Assembly: GCA_004560305.1 (NCBI GenBank)
Contig: SFVI01000002.1
Coordinates: forward strand, 62,001 to 126,000
Direction: 5' to 3'
Length of the DNA: 64,000 bases
Source of the DNA: a bacterium
Lineage (GTDB): Bacteria; Bacillota; Clostridia; Oscillospirales; Oscillospiraceae
The notes beneath the pieces were generated by a model that was not told the origin of the DNA, did no database searches, and was given only the letters and a program-made list of their open reading frames with translations. A program made the position numbers and the translations under genes. Positions 1-7,899 of this stretch are shown here, in pieces; position 1 is the stretch's first letter; every line of letters begins with the position of its first letter.

Positions 1-1392
1 GGCAACCAGAGCCTGGAGAACCGCTGCCGCTTCAACCTGGAAGTCATCCGCGAGATGCGCGCCAACATGCCCGAGGATATGCCTCTGCTGATGCGTCTGG
101 ACGCCATCGACGAGCTGATGCCCAAGGTCACCACCGTGGAAGAGACCATCCAGTTCATCAACTGGGCTGCCGAGGCCGGCGTTGATGCTGCTGACCTCTC
201 CCGCGGCAACGCCATGAGCCTTGCCACCGTTTACGAAGTCCCCCCCTACAACCTGGAGCCGGGCTTCAATATGGACAACATTGCCGCCGTCAAGGCCGGC
301 ATCAGCATCCCCGTCATTGGCGTGGGCCGTGTCAACACCCCCGATGTGGCCAACAAGCTCATTGAGGAAGGCAAGATCGATATGATCGCTGTTGGCCGTG
401 GCCAGCTGGTCGATCCCGAGTGGTGCAACAAGGCCAAGGAAGGCCGTGCCGACGAGATCCGTCTCTGCATCGGCTGCACTCAGGGCTGCTACGACAAGGT
501 CGTTGACCCCAAGGCCAACCACATCACCTGCACCCGTAACCCCATGCTCTGCCTGGAGTATCAGGGCCTGCCCAAGACCGAGAGCCCCAAGAACGTGATG
601 GTCATCGGCGCCGGCATCGGCGGCCTGCTGACCGCTCAGTTCCTGAAGGCCCGCGGCCACAATCCCACCGTGTATGAAGCCTCCGAGAAGGCCGGCGGCC
701 AGTTCGTTCTGGCTGGCGCCGCCCCCAAGAAGCAGGAGTTTGCCGCTGCTGTGGAATGGGAAGTGAAGGAGTGCCAGCGCCGCGGCATCGAGATCAAGAC
801 CGGTGTCACCGTGACTCCCGAGCTGATCGCTGAGGTCAAGCCCGACCATGTGGTTATCGCTACCGGCGCCCACTATGTGGCTCCCGAAATCCCCGGCATT
901 GACAGCGCTGATGTTGTCACCGCTGAAGACGTGCTCACCGGCAAGGTGGAGCCCAAGGGCGAAGTGGTCATCCTGGGCGGCGGCGGCGTCGGCTGCGAGA
1001 CCGCACAGTACCTGATCGGCAAGGGTGTCAAGGACGTCCGCGTGATGGATGCAAAGCGTGTTGGTAACAACATGGGTATGCTGCGCACCATGTTCCTGGA
1101 TATCGAGTATCCCGGCGATACCATCAAGAAGAGCAACAAGTCCAAGGTCACCAGCATCGAGGACCACACCATCAACTATAAGTTCACCGACAAGTTCAAG
1201 AAGACCTCCGACAAGAGCCGTCATTTCGACACCCTGGTGGTCGCTACCGGCACCGTTTCCCGTCCCACTGCCGACCTGACCGCCAAGTGCGAGGAGCTGG
1301 GCATTGCCTATGATGTCATCGGCGACGCCAAGCAGGTCCGCATGGGTCTGGACGCCACTGCTGACGCTTACGCAGTTGCCTACCGCATCTGA
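1..1392 (+). CDS. baiCD: BaiCD, NAD(H)-dependent 7-alpha-hydroxy-3-oxo-delta4-cholenoate oxidoreductase (5' truncated by window)
   Basis: This is the C-terminal 463 codons of an old-yellow-enzyme type flavoprotein that is open to the window edge; about 175 residues of the usual ~640 are missing. Visible parts are the end of the FMN TIM barrel (ADLSRGNA, then ATVYEVPPYN), a [4Fe-4S] site at codons 156, 159, 163 and 177 (CIGCTQGC), and an FAD/NAD(P) domain (GAGIGG near codon 203, GGGGVG near 325). The match to my memory of Clostridium scindens BaiCD is strong, especially DLSRGNA-S-ATVYEVPP and LCLEYQG-PKT. In the bai pathway the enzyme acts on 3-oxo-delta4 bile-acid CoA intermediates that have a 7-alpha hydroxyl. 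baiE begins 37 bp downstream, the order seen in the classical bai operon. A generic 2,4-dienoyl-CoA reductase is the alternative, but the adjacent baiE argues against it. Confidence 0.9.
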   Translation, partial: GNQSLENRCRFNLEVIREMRANMPEDMPLLMRLDAIDELMPKVTTVEETIQFINWAAEAGVDAADLSRGNAMSLATVYEVPPYNLEPGFNMDNIAAVKAGISIPVIGVGRVNTPDVANKLIEEGKIDMIAVGRGQLVDPEWCNKAKEGRADEIRLCIGCTQGCYDKVVDPKANHITCTRNPMLCLEYQGLPKTESPKNVMVIGAGIGGLLTAQFLKARGHNPTVYEASEKAGGQFVLAGAAPKKQEFAAAVEWEVKECQRRGIEIKTGVTVTPELIAEVKPDHVVIATGAHYVAPEIPGIDSADVVTAEDVLTGKVEPKGEVVILGGGGVGCETAQYLIGKGVKDVRVMDAKRVGNNMGMLRTMFLDIEYPGDTIKKSNKSKVTSIEDHTINYKFTDKFKKTSDKSRHFDTLVVATGTVSRPTADLTAKCEELGIAYDVIGDAKQVRMGLDATADAYAVAYRI

Positions 1393-1429
1393 GGCCGGAC
1401 TGTAAACAATTAAGAAGGGAGTTTTTAAC

Positions 1430-1960
1430 ATGACTGTTGAAGAACGTCTGGAAGCTCTTGAGAAGGAAATCCAGAGACTGAAGGATATCGAGGAAATCAA
1501 GGCCCTGAAGAGCCGTTACTTTGCCGCCCTGGATACCAAGGACTGGGAAGGCCTGAAGGCCACCTTCCACCCCGATGTGACCACCTCCTACTCTGACGGC
1601 AAGCTGTCTTTCCACGGCCCCGAAGAAGTGGCCAACTACATGGCAGAGAATATGCCCCAGACCGAGATTACCCTCCATCAGGGCCATACCCCTGAGATCA
1701 TCATTGTCAGCGATACCGAGGCCATCGGCCACTGGTACCTGCAGGACAACCTGATCTTCGCTCAGGGCAACCCCTATGAGGGCCTCCAGATCCAGGGCAG
1801 CGCTCTCTACACCGACAAATACGAAAAGGTGGACGGCAAGTGGCTGATCAAGGAGACCGGCTACCTGCGGATCTATGAGGAGTCTTTCCAGAGAGACAAG
1901 TCTCACTTCATCCGCATCAATATGTTCCGCCCCAAGAAAAAGAAAGTCGTCAAAAAGTAA
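1430..1960 (+). CDS. baiE: BaiE, bile acid 7-alpha-dehydratase
   Basis: A 176-residue SnoaL/NTF2-like protein of the size expected for BaiE. It should remove the 7-alpha hydroxyl from 3-oxo-delta4-cholenoyl-CoA, the committed dehydration in making deoxycholate and lithocholate. Residues reported as catalytic in C. scindens BaiE are present at matching positions: Tyr30, Asp35, His83 and Asp106, plus Arg147, which is shifted by one after a one-residue insertion. The N-terminus (TVEERLEALEKE) and the block LYTDKYEKVDGKW are also very close to known BaiE as I remember it. The C-terminus carries an extra basic tail (PKKKKKVVKK-like). The start has AAGGGAG upstream. It follows baiCD by 37 bp and probably shares its transcript, which appears to end at the terminator at 2112-2150. 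Confidence 0.93.
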   Translation: MTVEERLEALEKEIQRLKDIEEIKALKSRYFAALDTKDWEGLKATFHPDVTTSYSDGKLSFHGPEEVANYMAENMPQTEITLHQGHTPEIIIVSDTEAIGHWYLQDNLIFAQGNPYEGLQIQGSALYTDKYEKVDGKWLIKETGYLRIYEESFQRDKSHFIRINMFRPKKKKVVKK

Positions 1961-2013
1961 TAATCATACCCCGCAGACACAGCAAACCAAGCCCAGCGTG
2001 AATTAAAATCCAT

Positions 2014-2055
2014 CTTCCCGGCCCGCACCGCCGAAAGGGGACGCGGGCTGGGAAG
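2014..2055 (+). other. strong hairpin in the baiE-baiA gap
   Basis: A 13-bp stem (CTTCCCGGCCCGC at 2014-2026 with GCGGGCTGGGAAG at 2043-2055, one G-U wobble) and a 16-nt loop. No U tract follows, so on its own it is more likely an RNA-processing or 3'-stabilising structure than a terminator. Confidence 0.55.
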
Positions 2056-2111
2056 GGCTTCCGTTCATCCGGAGCCAGGGACGCGGCGCAGCCGCTGTCT
2101 GGGGGAGAAGC

Positions 2112-2150
2112 GTTTTCGCCCGCGGTGATCCGAGGGCGAAAACTTTTGTT
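2112..2150 (+). terminator. intrinsic terminator after baiE
   Basis: A perfect 10-bp stem, GTTTTCGCCC (2112-2121) with GGGCGAAAAC (2134-2143), is followed directly by TTTTGTTGT. It lies 150 bp after baiE and 60 bp before the baiA-type gene, so it would end or attenuate the baiCD-baiE transcript before baiA. Confidence 0.75.
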
Positions 2151-2209
2151 GTCAAAATCATGCTTTTTGCGCAGGGCGGCTGTTTGCTTCCCCTGCGGGA
2201 GAGGGTGCT

Positions 2210-2968
2210 ATGAAACTATTACAAGATAAGGTGGCAGTGATCACCGGGGTGAACTCCGGCATTGGCCGCCGCACGGCGGAGCTTTTTGCCGAGCAGGGCG
2301 CCAATATCGTGGGCGTGGATATCCGCACCGACCGGATGGAGGAACTGAAAACCCAGGTGGAAGAGAGCGGCGCTGCCTTTCTGGGCTGCCAGTGCGACGT
2401 CCGTGATCCCGAAAGCGTCAAGGCTGTCTATAAGCAGGCGGTGCAGCGCTTTGGCCGGGTGGATATCGTGGCCAACATCGCCGGTGTTTCCAGCGACCGG
2501 CCCATTACCCATACCACCAGCGAGGAATTCCAGCGGGTGATGGATATCAATGTCAAGGGCGTTTTCAACTTCTGCAAGTATGCCACGCCCTATTTCAAGA
2601 AGCAGAAGCGGGGCGTTATCATCAATACCGCATCTGTCACGGGCATCTATGGCTCGGGCATGGGCTGCCCCTATCCCGCCAGCAAGGCGGCCATCATCGG
2701 CCTGACCAAGTCCCTGGCCATTGAGCTGGCCCCCTGGAAGGTGCGGGTCAACGCAGTGGCTCCCGGCGTCGTTAACACGGAGATGGTGGCGGCGTTGACG
2801 GATCAGGCACGGAAAACCTTTGAAGGCTCCATCCCCCTCAAGCGTATGGGGGAAGCGGAGGATATCGCCTATGCCATGCTCTACCTGGCCTCTGATTGGG
2901 CCTCCTATGTCACCGGCACTGTCCTTCAGGTGGACGGCGGCTACCGGCCCAGCACCATCAATCCCTGA
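2210..2968 (+). CDS. baiA: BaiA-type 3-alpha-hydroxysteroid (bile acid-CoA) dehydrogenase, SDR family
   Basis: A 252-residue classical short-chain dehydrogenase. The nucleotide motif is TGVNSGIG (12-19), Asp37 at the end of beta-2 suggests NAD(H) preference, and the catalytic residues are Asn114, Ser142, Tyr155 and Lys159. Several blocks match C. scindens BaiA2 as I remember it: GVIINTASVTGI, the YPASKA segment, VAPGVVNT and the C-terminal VDGGYRP. BaiA oxidises the 3-alpha-hydroxyl of bile acid-CoA early in the pathway and acts again in the reductive arm. The gene is separated from baiE by 249 bp containing a terminator, so it may have its own promoter, although I see no clear -35/-10 pair. 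It has GGGAGAGGG upstream of its ATG. baiF and baiG do not follow, so the locus ends here on this side. Confidence 0.82.
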   Translation: MKLLQDKVAVITGVNSGIGRRTAELFAEQGANIVGVDIRTDRMEELKTQVEESGAAFLGCQCDVRDPESVKAVYKQAVQRFGRVDIVANIAGVSSDRPITHTTSEEFQRVMDINVKGVFNFCKYATPYFKKQKRGVIINTASVTGIYGSGMGCPYPASKAAIIGLTKSLAIELAPWKVRVNAVAPGVVNTEMVAALTDQARKTFEGSIPLKRMGEAEDIAYAMLYLASDWASYVTGTVLQVDGGYRPSTINP

Positions 2969-3000
2969 CCGGGGCGGGCTGCTTTGTCCTGCCGCAAAAA

Positions 3001-3035
3001 GAATTTACTGTCCGCTGAAAGCGGGCAGTAAATTC
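3001..3035 (+). terminator. hairpin ending the bai locus
   Basis: A 16-bp stem (GAATTTACTGTCCGCT with AGCGGGCAGTAAATTC, one wobble) and a GAA loop. The tail is only moderately T-rich (CTGTTCAG), so efficiency is uncertain. It separates baiA from the next operon's promoter. Confidence 0.55.
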
Positions 3036-3048
3036 CTGTTCAGAAATA

Positions 3049-3077
3049 TTGTGATAATCTGCTTTCCATGCTATACT
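3049..3077 (+). promoter_or_regulatory. sigma-A promoter of the ATP-grasp/glycan operon
   Basis: TTGTGA (3049-3054), a 17-bp spacer and TATACT (3072-3077), 42 bp upstream of the first gene. It is the only good promoter I see before the 3119-13733 gene run. Confidence 0.65.
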
Positions 3078-3118
3078 GTTAAAGTGTTTAAAGTATTTTT
3101 TCCACAGAGAGAAAGAGA

Positions 3119-4210
3119 GTGTGTCCAGTGCTGCGTAAGCTCAGGAGAAAGATATACAGAAAGATCCGTTTCCAGACCTGGTACCGCAAGTGCAACCATT
3201 ATCACCGCAAGCACCGGCAGATAGACCAGATCATCAGCAAGTATAAAAGCCCGGAGGAGCTGCAGGACAAGGCTTATGTCAGGCGGCTGAAACGGGATAT
3301 GACCCATTGCCTGATGAAATACGGCGCCTATTACGATGAGTATTTTCAGTTCGGGTTTGAGGGGAAAGATGAGGAATATCGCTCCTCTTTTATAACGGAG
3401 GGTATACGAATGAGCTTCTACCCCCGAATGAACGACCCGAAAAACACCAATATGCTGGAAAACAAATACCTCACTTACAAGAAGTTCAAAGACTTTTTCA
3501 AGCGGGATATGCTGTGTATCCGCAAGGATAAAGAGGCCACTGAGGAGGCTTTGCAGCAGCTTAGCGCCTTTGTAAGTGAGCATGAAACATACATTGTCAA
3601 GCCCATATACGCCGCCTTCGGCAAGGGCGTACATATGGACAGCATCAAGAACTATGCCTCCGTCGAGGAGGCCTTTCAGGAATACACCCGCACCGGCGCC
3701 GTGATCGAGGAGCTGATAGAGCAGGGCCAGGAGATGGCGGTGATCCACCCCCAGTCGGTGAATACCCTGCGCATCCCCACTGCTGTCATCAGGGGAGAAA
3801 ACGGCGAGAGCGAGGTGCGGCTGTTCAACCCGACCCTGCGGGTAGGGCAGCATGAGAGCGTGATCGACAACTTCAGCGCCGGGGGCATCAGCGCCCTGAT
3901 CGACCCGGAGACCGGGGTGATCTTTACCGACGGGGAGGACAAGAAGTGCCATTATTATGAAAAACACCCGGACACCGGGGTGCGCTTCAAGGGCTTCCAG
4001 ATCCCGCATTGGGAAGAAGTGCTCAGCATGGTGAAGCAGGCGGCCATGATGGTGCCCGGCAATCACTACTGCGGCTGGGACCTGGCCTACACTGCCCAGC
4101 GGGGCTGGTGCATGGTGGAGGCCAACTGCACAGCCCAGATGGGCGGGATGCAGATGGTGACCAAGACAGGCCGACGCCAGGAGCTGGAAGACCTGATCGC
4201 AAAAATGTGA
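3119..4210 (+). CDS. sugar-transfer-associated ATP-grasp protein (copy 1)
   Basis: A 363-residue protein of the ATPgrasp_ST type (PF14397-like). A basic N-terminal region (RKLRRKIYRKIR, many Lys/Arg/Tyr) precedes the ATP-grasp fold. The visible fold motifs are YIVKPIYAAFGKGVH (phosphate-binding loop), VIEELIEQ, the SVNTLRIPT strand, NFSAGGISA, FKGFQIPHW, and the metal-binding region ending CGWDLAY and VEANC. ATP-grasp enzymes usually join a carboxylate to an amine or thiol through an acyl-phosphate; the substrate here is unknown. Annotated relatives occur in capsule and exopolysaccharide clusters. The start is taken as GTG 3119; GTG 3128 is also possible, with GAGAG at better spacing. It is the first gene of the operon, and copy 2 follows after 13 bp. 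Confidence 0.8.
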   Translation: MCPVLRKLRRKIYRKIRFQTWYRKCNHYHRKHRQIDQIISKYKSPEELQDKAYVRRLKRDMTHCLMKYGAYYDEYFQFGFEGKDEEYRSSFITEGIRMSFYPRMNDPKNTNMLENKYLTYKKFKDFFKRDMLCIRKDKEATEEALQQLSAFVSEHETYIVKPIYAAFGKGVHMDSIKNYASVEEAFQEYTRTGAVIEELIEQGQEMAVIHPQSVNTLRIPTAVIRGENGESEVRLFNPTLRVGQHESVIDNFSAGGISALIDPETGVIFTDGEDKKCHYYEKHPDTGVRFKGFQIPHWEEVLSMVKQAAMMVPGNHYCGWDLAYTAQRGWCMVEANCTAQMGGMQMVTKTGRRQELEDLIAKM

Positions 4211-4223
4211 TGGGGGAGAAAAA

Positions 4224-5279
4224 ATGAAAGAGAGCACCGGCATCAGCAGAATCATATCCGGCAGACGGCATATCCGGGAATTTGCCCGGAGTTATTCCGA
4301 AAAATGCGGCAAAAGCCCCCGCTGGATCGAAAAGGATATCATCAGGGCCAAGCGCCTGAACCATATCTCCCTGGGCGAATATGAATGGATCGGCTACGAC
4401 GGCCTGACGGAAGAGCAGAAGCAGAGCGTTTCCACCCTGTGGACCCGGGCGGAGTTTCGGAAGAACCTGACCGACCGGCGGTATAAGTGCATCCTCAGCA
4501 ACAAGTACATCTTCTCCAAAGTGTTCAGCGACTATTACGGCCGCCGCTGCTACCTGGCCCAGGACGTGACGGAGCAGTTGCTGGAGGAGCTGTCCGGCAG
4601 AGAAGGCAGAGTGATTGCCAAGCCCAACTGCAAGGGGCAGGGCAAGGGCATCAAGGTGCTGCCCACGGCCACGGAGGAAGAACGCAAGGACGCCATGGAA
4701 TTCATTTCCCAGGCAGAGAACTACATCGTGGAGGAATATGTCACCCAGCACGAGGCCCTGGCAAAGCTGAATCCCGGTGCGGTGAGCATCATCCGCTTCT
4801 ATTCCGTCAGCTCCCCGGCGGGGAACTATGTGTTTGCCCCGGTGCTGACCACGGCCATCACCAAGAGTGTTTCCAACGGCTGTCAGGACGCGCTGACGGC
4901 CATGATAGACATCCGCAGCGGGGAGGTAATCACCGACGCGGTGGACCAGAACCAGTTTGTGGAATATGCTGCCCACCCGGTCACCGGAGTGCAGTTCAAG
5001 GGCTTTCAGGTGCCCTATTGGCAGGAGTGCCTGGCACTGATGCGCAAGGCCCTGCCCCTGGCCAGCAAAATCTCCAACATCGGCTGGGACGTGGCCATCA
5101 CCCCGGAGGGGCCGCTGCTGATCGAGGCCAACACCATCCCCGGCTTCAATACTGCCCAGTACCGGGGCTATGCCTGGGTCACCGAGGGCTGGGGCTATCA
5201 GCCTTTGTTTGACGAGGGGCTGAAGGGCACGCCGTTGCCTCAGGACGGCCGCTATGACCGGGTTTTGATGAAGGTGTAA
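4224..5279 (+). CDS. sugar-transfer-associated ATP-grasp protein (copy 2)
   Basis: A 351-residue paralogue of the preceding gene with the same fold order: RVIAKPNCKGQGKGIK glycine-rich loop, YIVEEYV, GAVSIIRFYS, FKGFQVPYW, then NIGWDVAITPEGPLLIEAN. The N-terminal ~90 residues contain a different helical region (SPRWIEKDIIRAKR). It probably carries out an ATP-dependent carboxyl ligation on a sugar- or amino-acid-like substrate, but the sequence does not show which. A ribosome site GGGGAG lies before the ATG. Copies 1 and 2 diverge outside the motifs, which suggests different substrates rather than a recent duplication. Confidence 0.8.
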   Translation: MKESTGISRIISGRRHIREFARSYSEKCGKSPRWIEKDIIRAKRLNHISLGEYEWIGYDGLTEEQKQSVSTLWTRAEFRKNLTDRRYKCILSNKYIFSKVFSDYYGRRCYLAQDVTEQLLEELSGREGRVIAKPNCKGQGKGIKVLPTATEEERKDAMEFISQAENYIVEEYVTQHEALAKLNPGAVSIIRFYSVSSPAGNYVFAPVLTTAITKSVSNGCQDALTAMIDIRSGEVITDAVDQNQFVEYAAHPVTGVQFKGFQVPYWQECLALMRKALPLASKISNIGWDVAITPEGPLLIEANTIPGFNTAQYRGYAWVTEGWGYQPLFDEGLKGTPLPQDGRYDRVLMKV

Positions 5280-5319
5280 AAAGAAGGTTTTAAGAAAAGA
5301 GACTGAGAAAGGAGCCTGG

Positions 5320-5424
5320 ATGGAAATCATACTCTCCGTGGCCTTTGGACTGTGGATCTGTATCACCGCCTTTGCCTACCGGGCCTTTACTGCGGAGAAG
5401 AAGGAAAGGGAGAAAGACAGATGA
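5320..5424 (+). CDS. 34-residue single-pass membrane microprotein, probable symporter small subunit
   Basis: A short gene with a strong ribosome site (AAAGGAG at 5308-5314) and an ATG at 5320. It encodes MEIILSVAFGLWICITAFAYR, one hydrophobic helix, followed by a charged tail rich in Lys and Glu. Its stop overlaps the start of the sodium:solute symporter as ATGA (5421-5424), so the two are probably translationally coupled. Tiny partner proteins of this form are known for some SSS and NSS transporters (for example the DUF997/YhdT and MetS types). Assignment as such a partner is inference from size, topology and coupling; no residue motif proves it. Confidence 0.65.
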   Translation: MEIILSVAFGLWICITAFAYRAFTAEKKEREKDR

Positions 5425-7019
5425 ACATTTATATCATCGGTATTATCTTCTCCCTGGCCGTGTTTTTCCTGGTGGGCATTGTGGCAGGCAGAAAGGTAAA
5501 AAGCACCAACGACTACTACGTTTCCGGCCGCAATGCGCCTACGCTGCTGATCGTGGGCTCCCTGATCGCCTCCTTCCTCTCCACCGGCGCCTTTTTGGGG
5601 GATACCGGGGAGGTCTATGACGGCTTCTTCATGGGCATTGTGATCGTTGGCGTGCTTCAGGCCACCGGCTACATCTACGGCGCGGGCTTGTTCGGCCGCT
5701 ATATCCGCCGCAGCGAGGCCAACACCCTGCCGGAGTATTTCGGCAGCCGCTTCCAATCCGAAGGACTGCGGCGGCTTTCGGCGCTGATTATGCTGGTATC
5801 TGTCAGCGCCTATCTGCTCTCCGCCATCCAGGGTGTTTCTACCTTGATGAGCAGCATCACCAGCCTCAGCTATCCCACCTGCGCGGTGATCGTTTGGCTG
5901 GCGTTTACGGTGTTTACCATCTATGCCGGCTCTCCCGGTGTGCTGCTGACGGACACTATTATGTTCCTGGTGTTTCTGATGGCGGCGCTGATCGCGGTGC
6001 CCTTTATCGTCCATGCCGGCGGCGGCTGGTTCGGCGGCATCGCCCAGCTTGCCAACTGCGAGAGTATGCCCGGCATCCTGTCCTGGAGCGGCAACCTGGA
6101 CTATCTCTACCCGGACGGGGCCAGCAACCTGGCCTGGGCCGTGACCTACGGCATTGTGTGGGCTCTGGTGGTGGCGGTCAGCCCCTGGCAGACCAGCCGC
6201 TACCTGATGGCCAGGGATGAGCACGTGGTGATGCGTTCCTCCATCTGGTCCTCCATCGGCGTGATGGCGGTGACCATTTCCCTGTATTTTACCGCCGCCT
6301 TTATCCGCAACATCAACGGCGAGCTGGTGGGCAGCCGGGCCCTGATCTGGGCCGCCATGAATGTGCTGCCGCCCATGATCGGCATCACCATGCTCACCGG
6401 CATCACTGCAGCCGGTATCTCCTCGGCTTCCACCTTCCTGTCCCTGATTGGTTTTTCCGTGGCCAATGACATCCTGCCCCGCAAAGGCCGGGATGACCGG
6501 CAGCAGCTGCGCCTGTCCCGCTGGGCCATGTTCGGTGCCAGCCTGGTGATCCTGGTGCTGGCCTATCTGAACCCGCCGCAGATCTTCGTGATCATGTATT
6601 TCGGCGGCACCGTCATTGCCAGCTCCTGGGGCGTGGTGTCCATCGGCAGCATCTGGAGCAAAAAGCTCAGCAAGAGCGGGGCCTACCTGGGCATGCTTCT
6701 GGGCTTTTTGGGCTGCGCCGGTTCCAAAATCTTTTATGCCCTCCGGGGCATTACCCCGCCGGTGTATCTGGACGCATTCTTTATCGGCATTGCCATGAGC
6801 GTGATCGGCGCGGTGCTGGGCTCTGTTCTGCGCCCGGTGAGCGAGGGCGAGGGCCGGCAGAGAGAAGCGCTGTTTGTAAACAGTATAGCAGAGTTTGAGC
6901 AAGAAGAATGTCAAAAAGACAGGAAAATGTGGCTGGTATACCTGGGCTTTGGCCTGCTGGCCGGCGCCTTCTTCCTGTTTCTGTATGCCCTGCCTTACAC
7001 ACGGGCTTTGGGGATGTAA
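5421..7019 (+). CDS. sodium:solute symporter (SSS family)
   Basis: A 532-residue polytopic protein with about 13 hydrophobic segments. The N-terminus is typical of the family: GRKVKSTNDYYVSGRNAPT after the first helix, then LIASFLSTGAFLGDTGEVY, the sodium-site region. ITAAGISSASTFLSLIGFSVANDI is the conserved helix 8-9 stretch (positions about 331-354). It should couple sodium entry to uptake of a small organic solute such as an amino acid, carboxylate or sugar acid; the ligand cannot be read from the sequence. The start is set at 5421 by AAGGGAG and by the ATGA overlap with the microprotein. Its place inside a biosynthetic operon suggests it brings in a building block for the ATP-grasp ligases. 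Confidence 0.85.
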   Translation: MNIYIIGIIFSLAVFFLVGIVAGRKVKSTNDYYVSGRNAPTLLIVGSLIASFLSTGAFLGDTGEVYDGFFMGIVIVGVLQATGYIYGAGLFGRYIRRSEANTLPEYFGSRFQSEGLRRLSALIMLVSVSAYLLSAIQGVSTLMSSITSLSYPTCAVIVWLAFTVFTIYAGSPGVLLTDTIMFLVFLMAALIAVPFIVHAGGGWFGGIAQLANCESMPGILSWSGNLDYLYPDGASNLAWAVTYGIVWALVVAVSPWQTSRYLMARDEHVVMRSSIWSSIGVMAVTISLYFTAAFIRNINGELVGSRALIWAAMNVLPPMIGITMLTGITAAGISSASTFLSLIGFSVANDILPRKGRDDRQQLRLSRWAMFGASLVILVLAYLNPPQIFVIMYFGGTVIASSWGVVSIGSIWSKKLSKSGAYLGMLLGFLGCAGSKIFYALRGITPPVYLDAFFIGIAMSVIGAVLGSVLRPVSEGEGRQREALFVNSIAEFEQEECQKDRKMWLVYLGFGLLAGAFFLFLYALPYTRALGM

Positions 7020-7053
7020 GAAAGCATTAAGAAATCAAGGGAGGAGGATCGCC

Positions 7054-7890
7054 GTGGAAAAGACCATAAAGCTGTATTATGCAAAGCTGGCCAACATGGG
7101 CGACCTTCTCAATGACCTGGTGATCCGCCGCTGCTTCGGCTGCGATGTGGAGCGCTGCTCCTTCCTGGAGGGGGAGATCAGCGCCATCGGCAGTCACCTG
7201 GCCATGTACACCTATCACGGCACGCCGCTGATGAAGCTGCAGCAGCTTTTAAACGGCATCAGGGAGCCAAAGGTCTATGTCTGGGGCACCGGCTTCATCA
7301 ACTATGACGACTGCAAGGGCCGCTTTTTCAAGCGGGACATGGAGTTTCTGGCCCTGCGGGGGGAGCTGACCCGCCGGAACGTGGAGCGGATGACCGGCAG
7401 AACGCTGGACATCCCCACCGGGGATGCGGGCATCCTGGCTGACCGGCTGCTGGATGCACTGCCGGAGAAGCGTTATGACCTGGGGGTGATCCCCCATATC
7501 TGCGATTTGAAGGACCCGGCAGCCCAGGCCCTGGCGGATCGGTATGACAATTCCATCCTGATCAATGTAAAGGACGACCCCATAGAGGTGGTGCGGCAGA
7601 TTGCCCAATGCCGCGCTGTGCTTTCCAGCAGCCTCCACGGCCTGATCGTGGCGGACAGCTTCCATGTGCCCAATATGCATGTGGTATTTGACGAGCGGCT
7701 GAAGGGCGACGGCTATAAGTTTGACGACTATTATTCCGCCTACGGCCTGCCCCACATCCAGCGGGATCTGCGGCAGGAGGCGGCGCCCAGCCTCCGGGAG
7801 ATCGAGGAGAGCTGGAGTGTCACGGCGGAAATGGTGGAGGAGAAAAAGCGGCAGATGCTTGCCTGCTTTCCCCGCCAGCTGCTGGACTGA
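7054..7890 (+). CDS. polysaccharide pyruvyl transferase family protein
   Basis: A 278-residue protein with the PS_pyruv_trans fold (PF04230). It opens with YYAKLANMGDLLNDLV, contains VYVWGTGFI, and ends with the signature AVLSSSLHGLIVADSFHVPN around residues 185-205. Family members move pyruvate from phosphoenolpyruvate to form a ketal on a sugar, giving the glycan a negative charge; some relatives act on non-glycan substrates. The GTG start at 7054 follows GGGAGGAGG; a longer frame reaches back into the symporter gene but has no ribosome site. It is 34 bp after the symporter and 9 bp before a glycosyltransferase. It acts in the cytoplasm. Confidence 0.82.
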   Translation: MEKTIKLYYAKLANMGDLLNDLVIRRCFGCDVERCSFLEGEISAIGSHLAMYTYHGTPLMKLQQLLNGIREPKVYVWGTGFINYDDCKGRFFKRDMEFLALRGELTRRNVERMTGRTLDIPTGDAGILADRLLDALPEKRYDLGVIPHICDLKDPAAQALADRYDNSILINVKDDPIEVVRQIAQCRAVLSSSLHGLIVADSFHVPNMHVVFDERLKGDGYKFDDYYSAYGLPHIQRDLRQEAAPSLREIEESWSVTAEMVEEKKRQMLACFPRQLLD

Positions 7891-7899
7891 GAGGCGGAA

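Noticed and set aside
5376..6914. 512-codon minus-strand frame
   Set aside because: Antisense shadow of the symporter gene with a His/Gly/Gln-rich translation.
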